A stretch of 13,521 nt of DNA from Firmicutes bacterium UBA6132 (GCA_002435835.1 DIVM01000280.1:1-13521); one strand, 5' to 3'; shown: positions 6,173-13,410, counted from the stretch's first letter. The notes: generated by a model not told the origin, from the letters alone. Numbers and translations are program-made.

Positions 6173-6233
6173 GGGGTTTTCTATTTCTGTTCAAATTGAA
6201 TTATGACAGGTTGAAGAATAACGGAGGATAAAA

Positions 6234-6635
6234 ATGTATAAAAGCATTAAAAAATCAATTTCCCTTATTTTTGTTATGACTTGCATTTTTGCATTATCAG
6301 CACCTGTTGCATTTGCAGCGGAAATATCGGAAAATATTAATGAAGGAATTATGAATCAAATTGACAAAACTAACGATTACGTTTATAAATCCATTGAGAA
6401 GGCTCAAGAAAAAGCAGACAAAGAAGTGATTCAGTCATCACAAAATATTCAAAAACAAGAATCTTTGAATGATTCAATTGATAAAATATGTGATGAATTG
6501 ATCAGTAAAACAGAAAAAAAAGTAGACAAATTAATTGATAAAGCAGCAGAAGTTGGAATTGAAATAGAACGCAAGTATATCGAAGTGCAAATTGCTGACA
6601 GAACAATTTATGTAGATCCATGCTATGCACATTAA
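6234..6635 (+). CDS. Small secreted helical protein under c-di-GMP riboswitch control
   Basis: A 133-aa protein with a classic signal peptide: basic MYKSIKKS, a hydrophobic core, and AFA before a likely signal peptidase I cut after residue 28. The mature part is highly charged (Lys/Glu/Asp/Ile), without Gly and with a single Pro, and should be mostly amphipathic helix or coiled coil up to about residue 115. It ends with a short beta-like segment, VQIADRTIYVDPCYAH. No enzyme motif is seen. GEMM-I riboswitches in Clostridia commonly control surface or secreted proteins, so a role in the cell envelope or attachment is reasonable but unproven. The start follows an ACGGAGG site at 6221. The next gene, 120 bp on, encodes a probable c-di-GMP phosphodiesterase. 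Confidence 0.82.
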   Translation: MYKSIKKSISLIFVMTCIFALSAPVAFAAEISENINEGIMNQIDKTNDYVYKSIEKAQEKADKEVIQSSQNIQKQESLNDSIDKICDELISKTEKKVDKLIDKAAEVGIEIERKYIEVQIADRTIYVDPCYAH

Positions 6636-6671
6636 GATAAAAAATAAAAATAAAACAATATAATTAAAGCT

Positions 6672-6734
6672 ATATAAGGAGGGAATTGTTTCTCTCCTTA
6701 TATTAATATACAGGATATTTTGGAAAAAATATCC
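6672..6734 (+). other. Tandem hairpins between exported protein and HD-GYP genes
   Basis: Stem 6672-6685/6690-6703 is 14 bp (one G-T pair) with loop TTGT. Its 5' arm contains AAGGAGGG and its 3' arm the complementary CTCTCCTT. A second stem pairs GGATATTT (6713-6720) with AAATATCC (6727-6734). Neither has a T-tract, so termination would be weak. The second stem ends just before the HD-GYP ribosome site (about 6739), so the pair may tune read-through, mRNA stability or translation. Confidence 0.55.
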
Positions 6735-6755
6735 ATATAGGGGGAGTGGTAGTTA

Positions 6756-7658
6756 ATGGAAGGTTTAATTATTTGCAAAGATGAAAAATATATAGATCAA
6801 GTAAGAGGTACTTCTATACTGAGCCTTCTTGCAAGAAAAGATGATTTTGAAATAATGTTATATGAGTTTTCAGCTGAAAGACCAAACAGTATTACACCTG
6901 GAAATACTCCGGATTTAATGGAGTTTTACTACATTATAGACGGTTCGATTTTAATTGAAGATGGTGATAAATCCATAAAATTGTACAAAGGCGATTATTT
7001 TTATGTTCAAGGAATTCAAGACACCGTACCATTTAGAACAATTACAAATACAAAAATGTTGTATGTAACATCCAAACCTGTTTATAATTTGTTGTATACA
7101 TATACTGATGAATTAAGTACCCTTTTGAAAAAATCAGAAGACAAGGATATTTATACCCATAAACATGGAAACAGAGTACAGGATTATTCGGTAAAAATAG
7201 CCAGCAAACTTGGCCTTTCCTCTGAAATTAATTATGCTTTAGCATTAGCTTCTTTGTTTCATGATATAGGAAAATGCTTTATACCTGACGAAATCTTAAA
7301 TAAGACATCAAGCCTCAGTGAAAATGAGTTTAATTATATTAAAAATCACAGTACATACAGTTCCGAGCTTTTGTCCGGGAAATTTATGGATGATATTTCA
7401 AGCATAGTAAAACAACACCATGAGAGATTGGATGGTTCCGGATATCCTAATGGATTAAATAAGGATGAAATTCGTATTGAAGCAAAAATTATAGCTGTTG
7501 CCGATTCCTATGACGCCATGACATCGGACAGAGCATATAGAAAAGCAATGGATCCAAAAACAGCTTTGGAAGATTTAAAAAGTTGCATTGGAAAATATTA
7601 TGATGAATCAGTTGTAATGGCTTTTGAACAAGTATTGATGGACGAAGGAATACTTTGA
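6756..7658 (+). CDS. Cupin-HD-GYP fusion, probable c-di-GMP phosphodiesterase
   Basis: A 300-aa cytosolic protein. Residues about 30-107 form a cupin-like beta barrel (LMEFYYIIDGSILIEDGD, then YKGDYFYV), a likely small-ligand or metal sensor. Residues about 125-300 are an HD-GYP domain with HKHGNRV (135-141), the HD pair in FHDIGK (168-173), HHERLDGSGYPNGL (221-234) and ADSYDAMTSDRAYR (249-262). All main metal ligands and the GYP triplet are present, so c-di-GMP hydrolysis is expected. A ribosome site AGGGGGAGTGG precedes the start. The gene follows a c-di-GMP riboswitch-controlled gene and may be co-transcribed, in which case the riboswitch signal and the degrading enzyme form a feedback loop. 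The cupin ligand is unknown. Confidence 0.87.
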   Translation: MEGLIICKDEKYIDQVRGTSILSLLARKDDFEIMLYEFSAERPNSITPGNTPDLMEFYYIIDGSILIEDGDKSIKLYKGDYFYVQGIQDTVPFRTITNTKMLYVTSKPVYNLLYTYTDELSTLLKKSEDKDIYTHKHGNRVQDYSVKIASKLGLSSEINYALALASLFHDIGKCFIPDEILNKTSSLSENEFNYIKNHSTYSSELLSGKFMDDISSIVKQHHERLDGSGYPNGLNKDEIRIEAKIIAVADSYDAMTSDRAYRKAMDPKTALEDLKSCIGKYYDESVVMAFEQVLMDEGIL

Positions 7659-7671
7659 AAATTAAATTTTA

Positions 7672-7725
7672 AAATGCTCCTTTTAGTTACAGCGAAACTG
7701 CTATTATAAAAGGAGCATTTTTTAT
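7672..7725. terminator. Terminator between convergent genes
   Basis: AAATGCTCCTTTT (7672-7684) pairs perfectly with AAAAGGAGCATTT (7708-7720) around a 23-nt loop, followed by T-rich sequence. The minus-strand side is also T-rich, so it can serve the gene at 7761-8171 too. Confidence 0.87.
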
Positions 7726-7760
7726 TATTTTAAATGTGTATATTTAAATTAGTTAATTAA

Positions 7761-8171
7761 TTATTCTGTGTAGTCTTCTTCATGTATTAATGGAATTATG
7801 CGTTCTAATTCAGCTGCATGAGTGGATAAAATTACATTTAATAGATTTTCCATTTCCTCATAATTATTTGAATATTGAATTTTCAAAATCCATTTAGGAT
7901 TATAATCTTCGTTATACTCTTCGATATCATATGTTTTTTCTGAAAAAACTTCAGTATTATATAAGTCGAAAATTCCGTAGTATTTCCAATCTTCGTTAAT
8001 TTCATTAGTAGTAATTCTCAAGTAAATTAATGATTTTCCATCTTCTTCAAATAGAAATATCTTATCTATATATTCAATGTGGTTGTTTATTTTATATGAG
8101 CCAATTTCTTCAATAAGAAAACCTGTTTCCATATCTTTTTTCATAAGTAGTAAATTATTGTAATTATCCAT
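7761..8171 (-). CDS. Hypothetical protein, 136 aa, acidic
   Basis: The reading frame can extend to 8213, but the start at 8171 is preferred because AGGAGGAAAA lies directly in front of it; the protein then begins MDNYNNLLLMKKDMETGFL. It is a soluble, acidic protein of alternating beta-like segments and a C-terminal helix (ENLLNVILSTHAAELERIIP). It has no signal peptide, TM span or catalytic motif that I recognise. It looks like one of the small clostridial proteins of unknown function; no role is proposed. It is convergent with the HD-GYP gene and divergent from the methyltransferase. Confidence 0.78.
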   Translation of the reverse strand: MDNYNNLLLMKKDMETGFLIEEIGSYKINNHIEYIDKIFLFEEDGKSLIYLRITTNEINEDWKYYGIFDLYNTEVFSEKTYDIEEYNEDYNPKWILKIQYSNNYEEMENLLNVILSTHAAELERIIPLIHEEDYTE

Positions 8172-8345
8172 TTTTCCTCCTAATAACTTATGTTTAAATA
8201 AAATATTTAGCAATAGAGCAAAACAACATTTTAAATTTTGCTACAAGCACATGATAACAAATTAGATTAATAAAAGCAAACTATATAGAAAATATTTTTT
8301 TGTATTTTGAATTAATGATTTCGTATTTTATTTGTTTGAAAATTA

Positions 8346-8354
8346 TGGTATATT
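8346..8354 (+). promoter_or_regulatory. Extended -10 promoter of the methyltransferase gene
   Basis: TGG immediately precedes TATATT (8349-8354), an extended -10 arrangement. The -35 region is weak. A start near 8361 fits a short leader before the ATG at 8389. Confidence 0.45.
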
Positions 8355-8388
8355 AAAATTAAATATAATAAATATAAAAGAGGGTATG

Positions 8389-8937
8389 ATGATTAGTAAA
8401 CTTGAAAACAAAATAAGATTGGATGAATTAAAACCTGAGGAAACTTTAAGAAAAATAGGATTTAAAGATAACATGACGCTATGTGATTTTGGTGCAGGAA
8501 CGGGAGTGTTTTCATTTGCAGCATCAAGAATAAGTTTCGGTAATATTTATGCCCTTGATATATCCGATGGTATGATTGAATTATTAAACAGCAGAGTTGA
8601 AAGTTACAAAGTTAAAAATGTTTTGCCTATTAAAGTTAATTCAAATGTTTTACCATTAGAAAATAAAAGTTGTGATATGGTTTTAATGGCAACTGTATTG
8701 CACGAAATTGAAAATAAAGAAGAAATATTAAAAGAATTCATGAGAATATTAAAAAGTGATGGAAAGCTTGCTATTATTGAATTTTATAAAAAAGTCACAC
8801 CTATAGGACCACCCGTTGACCATAGGATTTCAGAAGAAGATGTTGACGATTTATTATGCAGTAACAGTTTTAAAGTATTGGATAAATTATCATTGGGAAG
8901 TAATTTTTATTTAAATCTTTATGGATTGGTAGAATAA
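8389..8937 (+). CDS. Class I SAM-dependent methyltransferase
   Basis: Predicted 182-aa cytosolic enzyme beginning MISKLENKIRLDELKP. SAM-binding motif I is LCDFGAGTGVFSF (about 31-43). The acidic residue after beta-2 is in YALDISDGMIE, and the motif IV region is CDMVLMATVLHEIEN. The C-terminal GPPVDHRISEEDV is common in small UbiE-like methyltransferases. A longer frame from TTG at 8332 exists but would start upstream of the predicted transcript. AAAGAGGG at 8378-8384 is spaced properly for the ATG at 8389 and too close for the ATG at 8386. The substrate is unknown. It is monocistronic, with its own extended -10 promoter. Confidence 0.85.
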   Translation: MISKLENKIRLDELKPEETLRKIGFKDNMTLCDFGAGTGVFSFAASRISFGNIYALDISDGMIELLNSRVESYKVKNVLPIKVNSNVLPLENKSCDMVLMATVLHEIENKEEILKEFMRILKSDGKLAIIEFYKKVTPIGPPVDHRISEEDVDDLLCSNSFKVLDKLSLGSNFYLNLYGLVE

Positions 8938-9020
8938 GAGTAAAACAGGTATTAAATTATGATCTTTGATATTAATAGGAATTCTTAAAGATATATTGAA
9001 AAAGATATTATGATGTTATT

Positions 9021-9049
9021 TTGACAATTTCAACAGTTTTGTTTATAAT
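9021..9049 (+). promoter_or_regulatory. Perfect-consensus sigma-A promoter of the NYN gene
   Basis: TTGACA (9021-9026) and TATAAT (9044-9049) match consensus exactly with the optimal 17-bp spacer. Transcription should start near 9056. It is the strongest-looking vegetative promoter in the window. Confidence 0.9.
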
Positions 9050-9115
9050 TTACATTACAAAATCAATTTATAAAATTGTTTATAAATATAAGTCAAAAAT
9101 AGAAAGGATTATATT

Positions 9116-10006
9116 ATGGTAGATGAAAAACGATTTGCAGTTTTAATTGATGCTGATAATGTATCAGCAAAATATATAAAGTACATATTAGATGAAATAT
9201 CAAACTATGGTGTTGCAACATATAAAAGAATATATGGAGATTGGACGAAATCAAATACGTCATCATGGAAGGATGTATTGTTAGAAAATTCAGTGACACC
9301 TATACAACAATATGGTTATACAGTAGGTAAAAACGCAACAGATTCAGCAATGATTATAGATGCAATGGATATACTATATTCTAAAAATGTTGAAGGTTTT
9401 TGTATTGTTTCAAGTGATAGCGATTTTACAAAATTATCATCTAGACTTCGTGAATCAGGTATGTTTGTAGTTGGAATGGGAGAAAAGAAAACACCAAAAC
9501 CATTTATAGCATCATGTAATCAGTTTAAATATCTTGATGTTCTGGCAGCTTCAGGGGAAAATAATATAGAAATTGAAGAAAATCAGATAGATGTGCATAA
9601 AAACCAAACAACCCAAAGTAATGTAGGTGCTTTAAATAATTCAATTGAAAGTAAAAGTACAATTATTCATGATAAAAATGATAATGTAAAAGTTATGACA
9701 GACATTAAAACAATTCAGAATGCTATTATTAAGATGTTAAATGAAATTGATTTAGAAGATCAGAGCATTAATATGGGAGAACTTGGCGATAAATTGGTCA
9801 AAAGATATCCTGATTTTGATGTAAGAAATTATGGTGATACTAAATTATCAAAGTTCTTAAAAAAGTTTGATTTTCTTGATATCCATACAAAGGGCAAGGA
9901 AGGTAAATCTTTGTGGATTTCCTTAAAATCAAATAATACGGGGCAGCCTGAAGTAAAGAATATCAATCCCCAGAAAAAGAGAAAAAAATATTATAAAAAG
10001 AAGTAA
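9116..10006 (+). CDS. NYN-domain ribonuclease-like protein with C-terminal OST-HTH (LOTUS) domain
   Basis: A 296-aa cytosolic protein. Residues about 5-142 form a NYN/LabA-type PIN-like nuclease domain. Its acidic metal-binding residues are in LIDADN (10-15), TDSAMIIDAMD (75-85) and SSDSDFTKL (99-107). An acidic/Asn-rich linker (145-195) leads to an OST-HTH/LOTUS domain (about 197-270), a fold linked to RNA binding. The tail is strongly basic (KKRKKYYKKK). This two-domain layout is widespread in bacteria; family knowledge suggests RNA cleavage or RNA turnover, but targets are unknown. The GAAAGGATT ribosome site is well placed. The promoter at 9021 is perfect consensus. The PrsW-type protease gene starts 100 bp downstream without an obvious terminator and may be co-transcribed. 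Confidence 0.88.
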   Translation: MVDEKRFAVLIDADNVSAKYIKYILDEISNYGVATYKRIYGDWTKSNTSSWKDVLLENSVTPIQQYGYTVGKNATDSAMIIDAMDILYSKNVEGFCIVSSDSDFTKLSSRLRESGMFVVGMGEKKTPKPFIASCNQFKYLDVLAASGENNIEIEENQIDVHKNQTTQSNVGALNNSIESKSTIIHDKNDNVKVMTDIKTIQNAIIKMLNEIDLEDQSINMGELGDKLVKRYPDFDVRNYGDTKLSKFLKKFDFLDIHTKGKEGKSLWISLKSNNTGQPEVKNINPQKKRKKYYKKK

Positions 10007-10106
10007 ATGTAAAATGTCATATATAAATTTTTATATAATTCATTCAGTATATTATTTTGAATATGGACGAAAATAATTAAAATAAAATTTAAAAGGAATT
10101 TATAAT

Positions 10107-10790
10107 ATGAATTTAAATTTATTTATTACAGCAGTAACTCCTGGTTTAGGCTTAGCTTTATTATTTTATTTTTATGATAGATATGATAGAGAACCCATTA
10201 AAATGCTTTTGAAAGTATTTTTAATGGGATGTTTTTCTGTAATTCCAGTTTACTTTATAGAAAATATATTATCTTCTTTTAATATTTTTACAGGTATTTA
10301 CAGTTCAGCTTATACTGCATTTATTGTTGCAGGATTTACTGAAGAATATTTTAAAAGGCGGGTTGTATTAAAAAGTGTATATTTTAATACTGCCTTTAAT
10401 GAGAAATTAGATGGAATTGTATATTGCGTATTATCAGCTTTAGGTTTTGCAACTATTGAAAATATAATGTATGTAGTTTTCAGATTTGCAGATGTTGAAT
10501 CAGTAGGTTTATTTAGGGCTATACTTGCAGTGCCTGTTCATATGCTTTTTGCTATAACAATGGGATATTATATTTCTTTAGCCAAATTTTCAAAATCAAT
10601 TGATGATAGCAAGTTTTATTTAAAAAAGTCATTATTGATTCCAACTATACTGCATGGAATTTATGATTTTATTCTAATGTCAGGCAATGATTTTCTTATT
10701 CTATTTTTCTTTCCTTTTATTATTTATCTATGGGTAAATAATTTAAGAAAATTAAATAAGTATTATGATCTTTCAAGTAAAGGTGAATGA
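10107..10790 (+). CDS. PrsW-family intramembrane protease
   Basis: A 227-aa membrane protein with about seven hydrophobic spans. It has the PrsW/CPBP-like glutamic protease motifs: FTEEYFKR (77-84, the EExxK/R motif), IENIMYV (117-123), VHMLFAI (144-150) and LHGIYDF (182-188, with conserved His183). PrsW proteases act within membranes, classically on anti-sigma factors. No anti-sigma or sigma gene is present here, so the substrate is unknown. A GGAATT-type ribosome site is weak; the ATG at 10107 gives the expected N-terminal TM segment. It probably belongs to the same transcript as the NYN gene, and possibly the nitroreductase 41 bp downstream. Confidence 0.86.
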   Translation: MNLNLFITAVTPGLGLALLFYFYDRYDREPIKMLLKVFLMGCFSVIPVYFIENILSSFNIFTGIYSSAYTAFIVAGFTEEYFKRRVVLKSVYFNTAFNEKLDGIVYCVLSALGFATIENIMYVVFRFADVESVGLFRAILAVPVHMLFAITMGYYISLAKFSKSIDDSKFYLKKSLLIPTILHGIYDFILMSGNDFLILFFFPFIIYLWVNNLRKLNKYYDLSSKGE

Positions 10791-10831
10791 AAAAAAACTA
10801 TTAGTGATAATTTGAAAATGAAAGGGGAAGT

Positions 10832-11413
10832 ATGATTGTTTTAAATCATACAAAAACAAAAATGGAAAGAACATTCAAGTACGAAATTATGCCTGAAATA
10901 AAAAGCCGTTGGTCACCAAGGGCTTTTGATAACGAAAAAATTTCTAAAGAAGATGTAATGGCGCTTATTGAAGCTGCAAGATATGCTCCTTCTTGTTTTA
11001 ATGAACAGCCATGGCGTTTCATTGTAGCTGATAACGATGAAACTTTAACAAAAATAAGAAGCATTTTAGCACCGTCAAATCAAATATGGGCTGATCAAGC
11101 GCCAGTACTTATAATTATATTATCTAAGAAAACTTTTGCCAGAAACAGCAAAGATAATTATTGGAATATGTTTGATGCAGGGACGGCTTGGGGATATATG
11201 TCACTTGAAGCACAAAGGCGTGGACTTATAACTCATGCAATGGGTGGATTTAGTAAGGACAAAACACGCGAAGCTTTTGAAATAACGGATGATTATAATA
11301 TTATGTCTGTTGTTGCAGTAGGCAAGTATGGAAACAAAGAAAATTTGACTGAAGAACTTCAAGGTCGTGAATATCCTGAAACAAGAATGGAAATTGAAGA
11401 ACTTTTACTTTGA
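10832..11413 (+). CDS. Nitroreductase family flavoprotein
   Basis: A 193-aa cytosolic FMN-dependent oxidoreductase, normal length for the family. N-terminal SRWSPRAFDNEKIS (25-38) holds the FMN-phosphate-binding Arg/Ser. EAARYAPSCFNEQPWRF (47-63) is the conserved APSxxNxQPW signature. The central DAGTAWGYMSLEAQRRGL matches the dimer/flavin-contact helix. Substrates of such enzymes (nitroaromatics, quinones, other electron acceptors) cannot be predicted from sequence. A strong AAAGGGGAAG site supports the start, although the first about 10 residues are extra to the core and a later Met is possible. It lies 41 bp after the protease gene and ends at a clear terminator. Confidence 0.88.
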   Translation: MIVLNHTKTKMERTFKYEIMPEIKSRWSPRAFDNEKISKEDVMALIEAARYAPSCFNEQPWRFIVADNDETLTKIRSILAPSNQIWADQAPVLIIILSKKTFARNSKDNYWNMFDAGTAWGYMSLEAQRRGLITHAMGGFSKDKTREAFEITDDYNIMSVVAVGKYGNKENLTEELQGREYPETRMEIEELLL

Positions 11414-11421
11414 TTTTTATT

Positions 11422-11455
11422 ATAACTCTCAAAAATAAGTTTGAGGGTTATTTTT
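11422..11455 (+). terminator. Intrinsic terminator after the nitroreductase gene
   Basis: Arms 11422-11433 and 11440-11451 pair over 12 bp (one T-G) around AATAAG, followed by TTTTT. Confidence 0.88.
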
Positions 11456-11517
11456 ATAAGCATAATAATAAATTATTATTAAAACTAAATAATAGTATTT
11501 TTTCTATTTATTTATTG

Positions 11518-11526
11518 TGGTATAAT
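11518..11526 (+). promoter_or_regulatory. Extended -10 sigma-A promoter of the activator gene
   Basis: TGG plus TATAAT (11521-11526) is an extended -10 with a perfect hexamer. The -35 region is a T-rich stretch without a clear hexamer. So the activator itself appears to be made from a vegetative promoter, not a sigma-54 one. Confidence 0.65.
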
Positions 11527-11588
11527 GTAAGTAATAATTTTTAGAAAAACATAATTATACAATAATATTCTAAAGGAAGGTATTAATC

Positions 11589-12962
11589 ATGTCTTTGTAT
11601 AATGAATTAAATTACATAGATGGTATTACTATAATAGATAAAGAAGGCTTAATTCTTTTTACTGTCAAATTTAACCCCGATATTGATAAAAAAATGGAAG
11701 AATCTATAGTAGGAAAAAACTTATTTGATGTATTTTATAATATAAGTAAATCAAATAGTTCTCTTTTTGAATGTATGGAAAAAGACAAGCTTATAGAGAG
11801 AAAAGGTCAATATGTTAAAAATTTATATGTAGATGATTCGATTACAGATAATATTTCTATACCTATTAAACATGGAGGTCTTATTGTTGGTGCTATAGAG
11901 CTTTCTAAAGTCATAGCTGATTATGATGATCACGTAAATGAACTACATGATGATAGCGCTGTAATGAAATTGAAGCCTAAATGTCTCAATATGGGTTATA
12001 ATGCAAGATATAATTTAGACAATATAATTTGCAAAGATAAAAATATGGTCAAATTGGTTGAATATGCAGATCATGTAGCTAAATCTAATTCTCCCATATT
12101 TATTACAGGAGAAACTGGTACAGGAAAAGAACTTTTTGCAAATGGTATTCACAATGCATCAAATCGGAAAGATAAGCCTTTTATTGCACAAAATTGTTCT
12201 GCTGTTCCGGAAAACCTTTTGGAAAGTATATTCTTTGGAACAAGTAAAGGAAGTTATACAGGTGCTCTTGATAGAAAAGGATTGTTTGAAGCTTGTGATG
12301 GTGGAACTTTATTTTTAGATGAACTTCATTGTATGCCATTACATTTACAGGCAAAGCTTTTAAGGGCAATTGAAGATAAGTCTGCAAGAAGAATAGGTGA
12401 AAATAAAGAACATAATTTTGATGTAAGAATTATTGCAGCAACTAATATAAAAAACGATGAAATTCTCAATAATGGGTTTATAAGGCAGGATTTATATTAC
12501 AGGCTTTCTGTTGTAAAAATAGATATTCCACCATTAAGGGAACGTTTAGAAGATATAAAGGTTTTATCAAATTATTTTATTAAAAAATACAATAATATTT
12601 TTGAAAAAAACGTAACTTCTATATCACCAGAAGTCAGTCGTTTTATGCTAACTTATGACTGGCCAGGAAATATTAGGGAACTTGAAAACTTTATAGAATC
12701 TGCGATACTTAATGTTTCAAAAGAAAAAATTACAATAGATGAAAAAGAAGCTAAAGAAGTTAACAATATATTTAATGATGATTTTTTAAAAACAAAATCA
12801 TTAAAAAATATATTAGAAAATACTGAATTAAATTTACTTGAAGAAGCACTTTTGATTTCAAAAGGTAATGTTACTAAGGCTGCAGAATATTTAGAAATAC
12901 CACGTCAAACTTTACAACAAAAAATGTTAAAGTATAATATTAATTTAAAATATAAAAGTTAA
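11589..12962 (+). CDS. Sigma-54-dependent transcriptional activator (PAS-like/AAA+/Fis HTH)
   Basis: A 457-aa enhancer-binding protein with three parts. Residues about 5-110 form a PAS-like sensor (IDGITIIDKEGLILF; then IPIKHGGLIVGAIELSKVI). The AAA+ domain (about 145-380) has Walker A GETGTGKE (174-181), the sigma-54-contacting loop GSYTGA (221-226, usually GAFTGA), Walker B LFLDE (241-245), sensor I AATN (283-286), an arginine-finger region (R299/R305) and sensor II WPGNIREL (358-365). A Fis-type helix-turn-helix occupies about 415-455. There is no receiver domain, so it probably responds to a small ligand. A strong AAGGAAGG site precedes the start. Three matching palindromes and a sigma-54 promoter follow the gene, so the adjacent lipoprotein operon is the likely target. 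It might also act on the two sigma-54 promoters on the left, but their putative sites differ. Confidence 0.93.
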   Translation: MSLYNELNYIDGITIIDKEGLILFTVKFNPDIDKKMEESIVGKNLFDVFYNISKSNSSLFECMEKDKLIERKGQYVKNLYVDDSITDNISIPIKHGGLIVGAIELSKVIADYDDHVNELHDDSAVMKLKPKCLNMGYNARYNLDNIICKDKNMVKLVEYADHVAKSNSPIFITGETGTGKELFANGIHNASNRKDKPFIAQNCSAVPENLLESIFFGTSKGSYTGALDRKGLFEACDGGTLFLDELHCMPLHLQAKLLRAIEDKSARRIGENKEHNFDVRIIAATNIKNDEILNNGFIRQDLYYRLSVVKIDIPPLRERLEDIKVLSNYFIKKYNNIFEKNVTSISPEVSRFMLTYDWPGNIRELENFIESAILNVSKEKITIDEKEAKEVNNIFNDDFLKTKSLKNILENTELNLLEEALLISKGNVTKAAEYLEIPRQTLQQKMLKYNINLKYKS

Positions 12963-12987
12963 ATGCCGTAAAAACGGCATTTTTTTT
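12961..12987 (+). terminator. Terminator of the activator gene, stem doubles as palindromic site 1
   Basis: AAATGCCGT (12961-12969) pairs with ACGGCATTT (12974-12982) around AAAA, with T running to 12987. The stem starts one base before the stop codon ends. Its core TGCCGT-N4-ACGGCA (12964-12979) equals the two palindromes downstream, so the DNA may serve both as terminator and as activator binding site. Confidence 0.85.
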
Positions 12988-12996
12988 ACTATAAAC

Positions 12997-13063
12997 TGCT
13001 GTATTTACGGCATTTTGTGAAAACGGTTGCTAATAGTATAAATTAACTGCCGTATTTACGGCG
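12997..13063 (+). promoter_or_regulatory. Tandem palindromic enhancer sites (TGCCGT-N4-ACGGCA)
   Basis: TGCTGTATTTACGGCA (12997-13012, one mismatch in the left arm) and TGCCGTATTTACGGCG (13048-13063) share the core of the palindrome at 12964-12979. Centres are spaced about 33 and 51 bp, close to 3 and 5 helical turns, so all three lie on one face of the DNA. They lie about 140-240 bp before a sigma-54 promoter and next to an activator gene, so they are probably its upstream activating sequences. Their high GC stands out in an AT-rich region. Confidence 0.78.
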
Positions 13064-13147
13064 TATAAATAAATTAGTAATATTTTATTATTTTTTTTTT
13101 GAATATTTAATTTTATGAAATGACAAAAAATGCTGAATTTTCCAATG

Positions 13148-13165
13148 ATATAATCATGATTATAT
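13148..13165. repeat. Perfect 18-bp AT-rich palindrome
   Basis: ATATAATCATGATTATAT is self-complementary and lies between the enhancer sites and the sigma-54 promoter. It could bind a bending or regulatory protein, or be chance in AT-rich DNA. Confidence 0.4.
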
Positions 13166-13199
13166 ATTTTGTTTTATTATATTATTATCTTTTTTAAGT

Positions 13200-13215
13200 T
13201 GGTATGAAAATTGCT
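13200..13215 (+). promoter_or_regulatory. Sigma-54 promoter of the lipoprotein gene
   Basis: TGGTATGAAAATTGCT has GG (13201-13202) and GC (13213-13214) at exact sigma-54 spacing; the -24 box has T for C at one position. The start is expected near 13226, giving an approximately 185-nt leader. Confidence 0.82.
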
Positions 13216-13356
13216 ATTCTATTATTAATAGAATTTAATTATTCTAAGGAGTAAAAGTAATTTAAGACATTTGTATGTCAGAAATAATAAATGATAAGGA
13301 GGGAATTATTACAAAACTTTAAAATAGTATTACGTATTGTTACGAGATACTATTTT
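13216..13356 (+). promoter_or_regulatory. Structured leader of the lipoprotein transcript
   Basis: The palindrome ATTCTATTATTAATAGAAT (13216-13234) spans the predicted start point. GACAT/ATGTC (13266-13270 with 13275-13279) follows. A larger hairpin pairs 13321-13330 with 13347-13356 (10 bp), with an inner CGTA/TACG stem. An unused Shine-Dalgarno-like AAGGAGGG sits at 13297-13303. No T-tract follows the hairpin. These could be an operator and mRNA structures; no known riboswitch is recognised. Confidence 0.4.
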
Positions 13357-13410
13357 ATGAAAAAACATAGTACTAAAAAAAGAGGACAAGTTAAAAATAG
13401 GAGGAATCAC

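Noticed and set aside
8172..8213. 14-residue longer start for the minus-strand hypothetical gene
   Set aside because: The ATG at 8171 follows AGGAGG directly, while the upstream ATG has none.
8332..8388. Longer methyltransferase starting at TTG 8332 or ATG 8386
   Set aside because: TTG has no ribosome site and lies upstream of the predicted transcript start; ATG 8386 is too close to AAAGAGGG.
12964..13063. Three palindrome copies as a small CRISPR-like or transposon repeat
   Set aside because: The repeats are 16 bp with unequal spacers, no cas or transposase genes are present, and an activator-site role fits the context better.
13077..13101. Weak AT hairpin followed by a long T run as a second terminator
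   Set aside because: The stem has no G-C pairs and is only about 5 bp; the upstream hairpin at 12961 already terminates the gene.
13291..13410. In-phase N-terminal extension of the lipoprotein from ATG at 13291 (40 more residues)
   Set aside because: It would bury the lipoprotein signal peptide, and the ATG at 13411 has a far better placed AGGAGG site.
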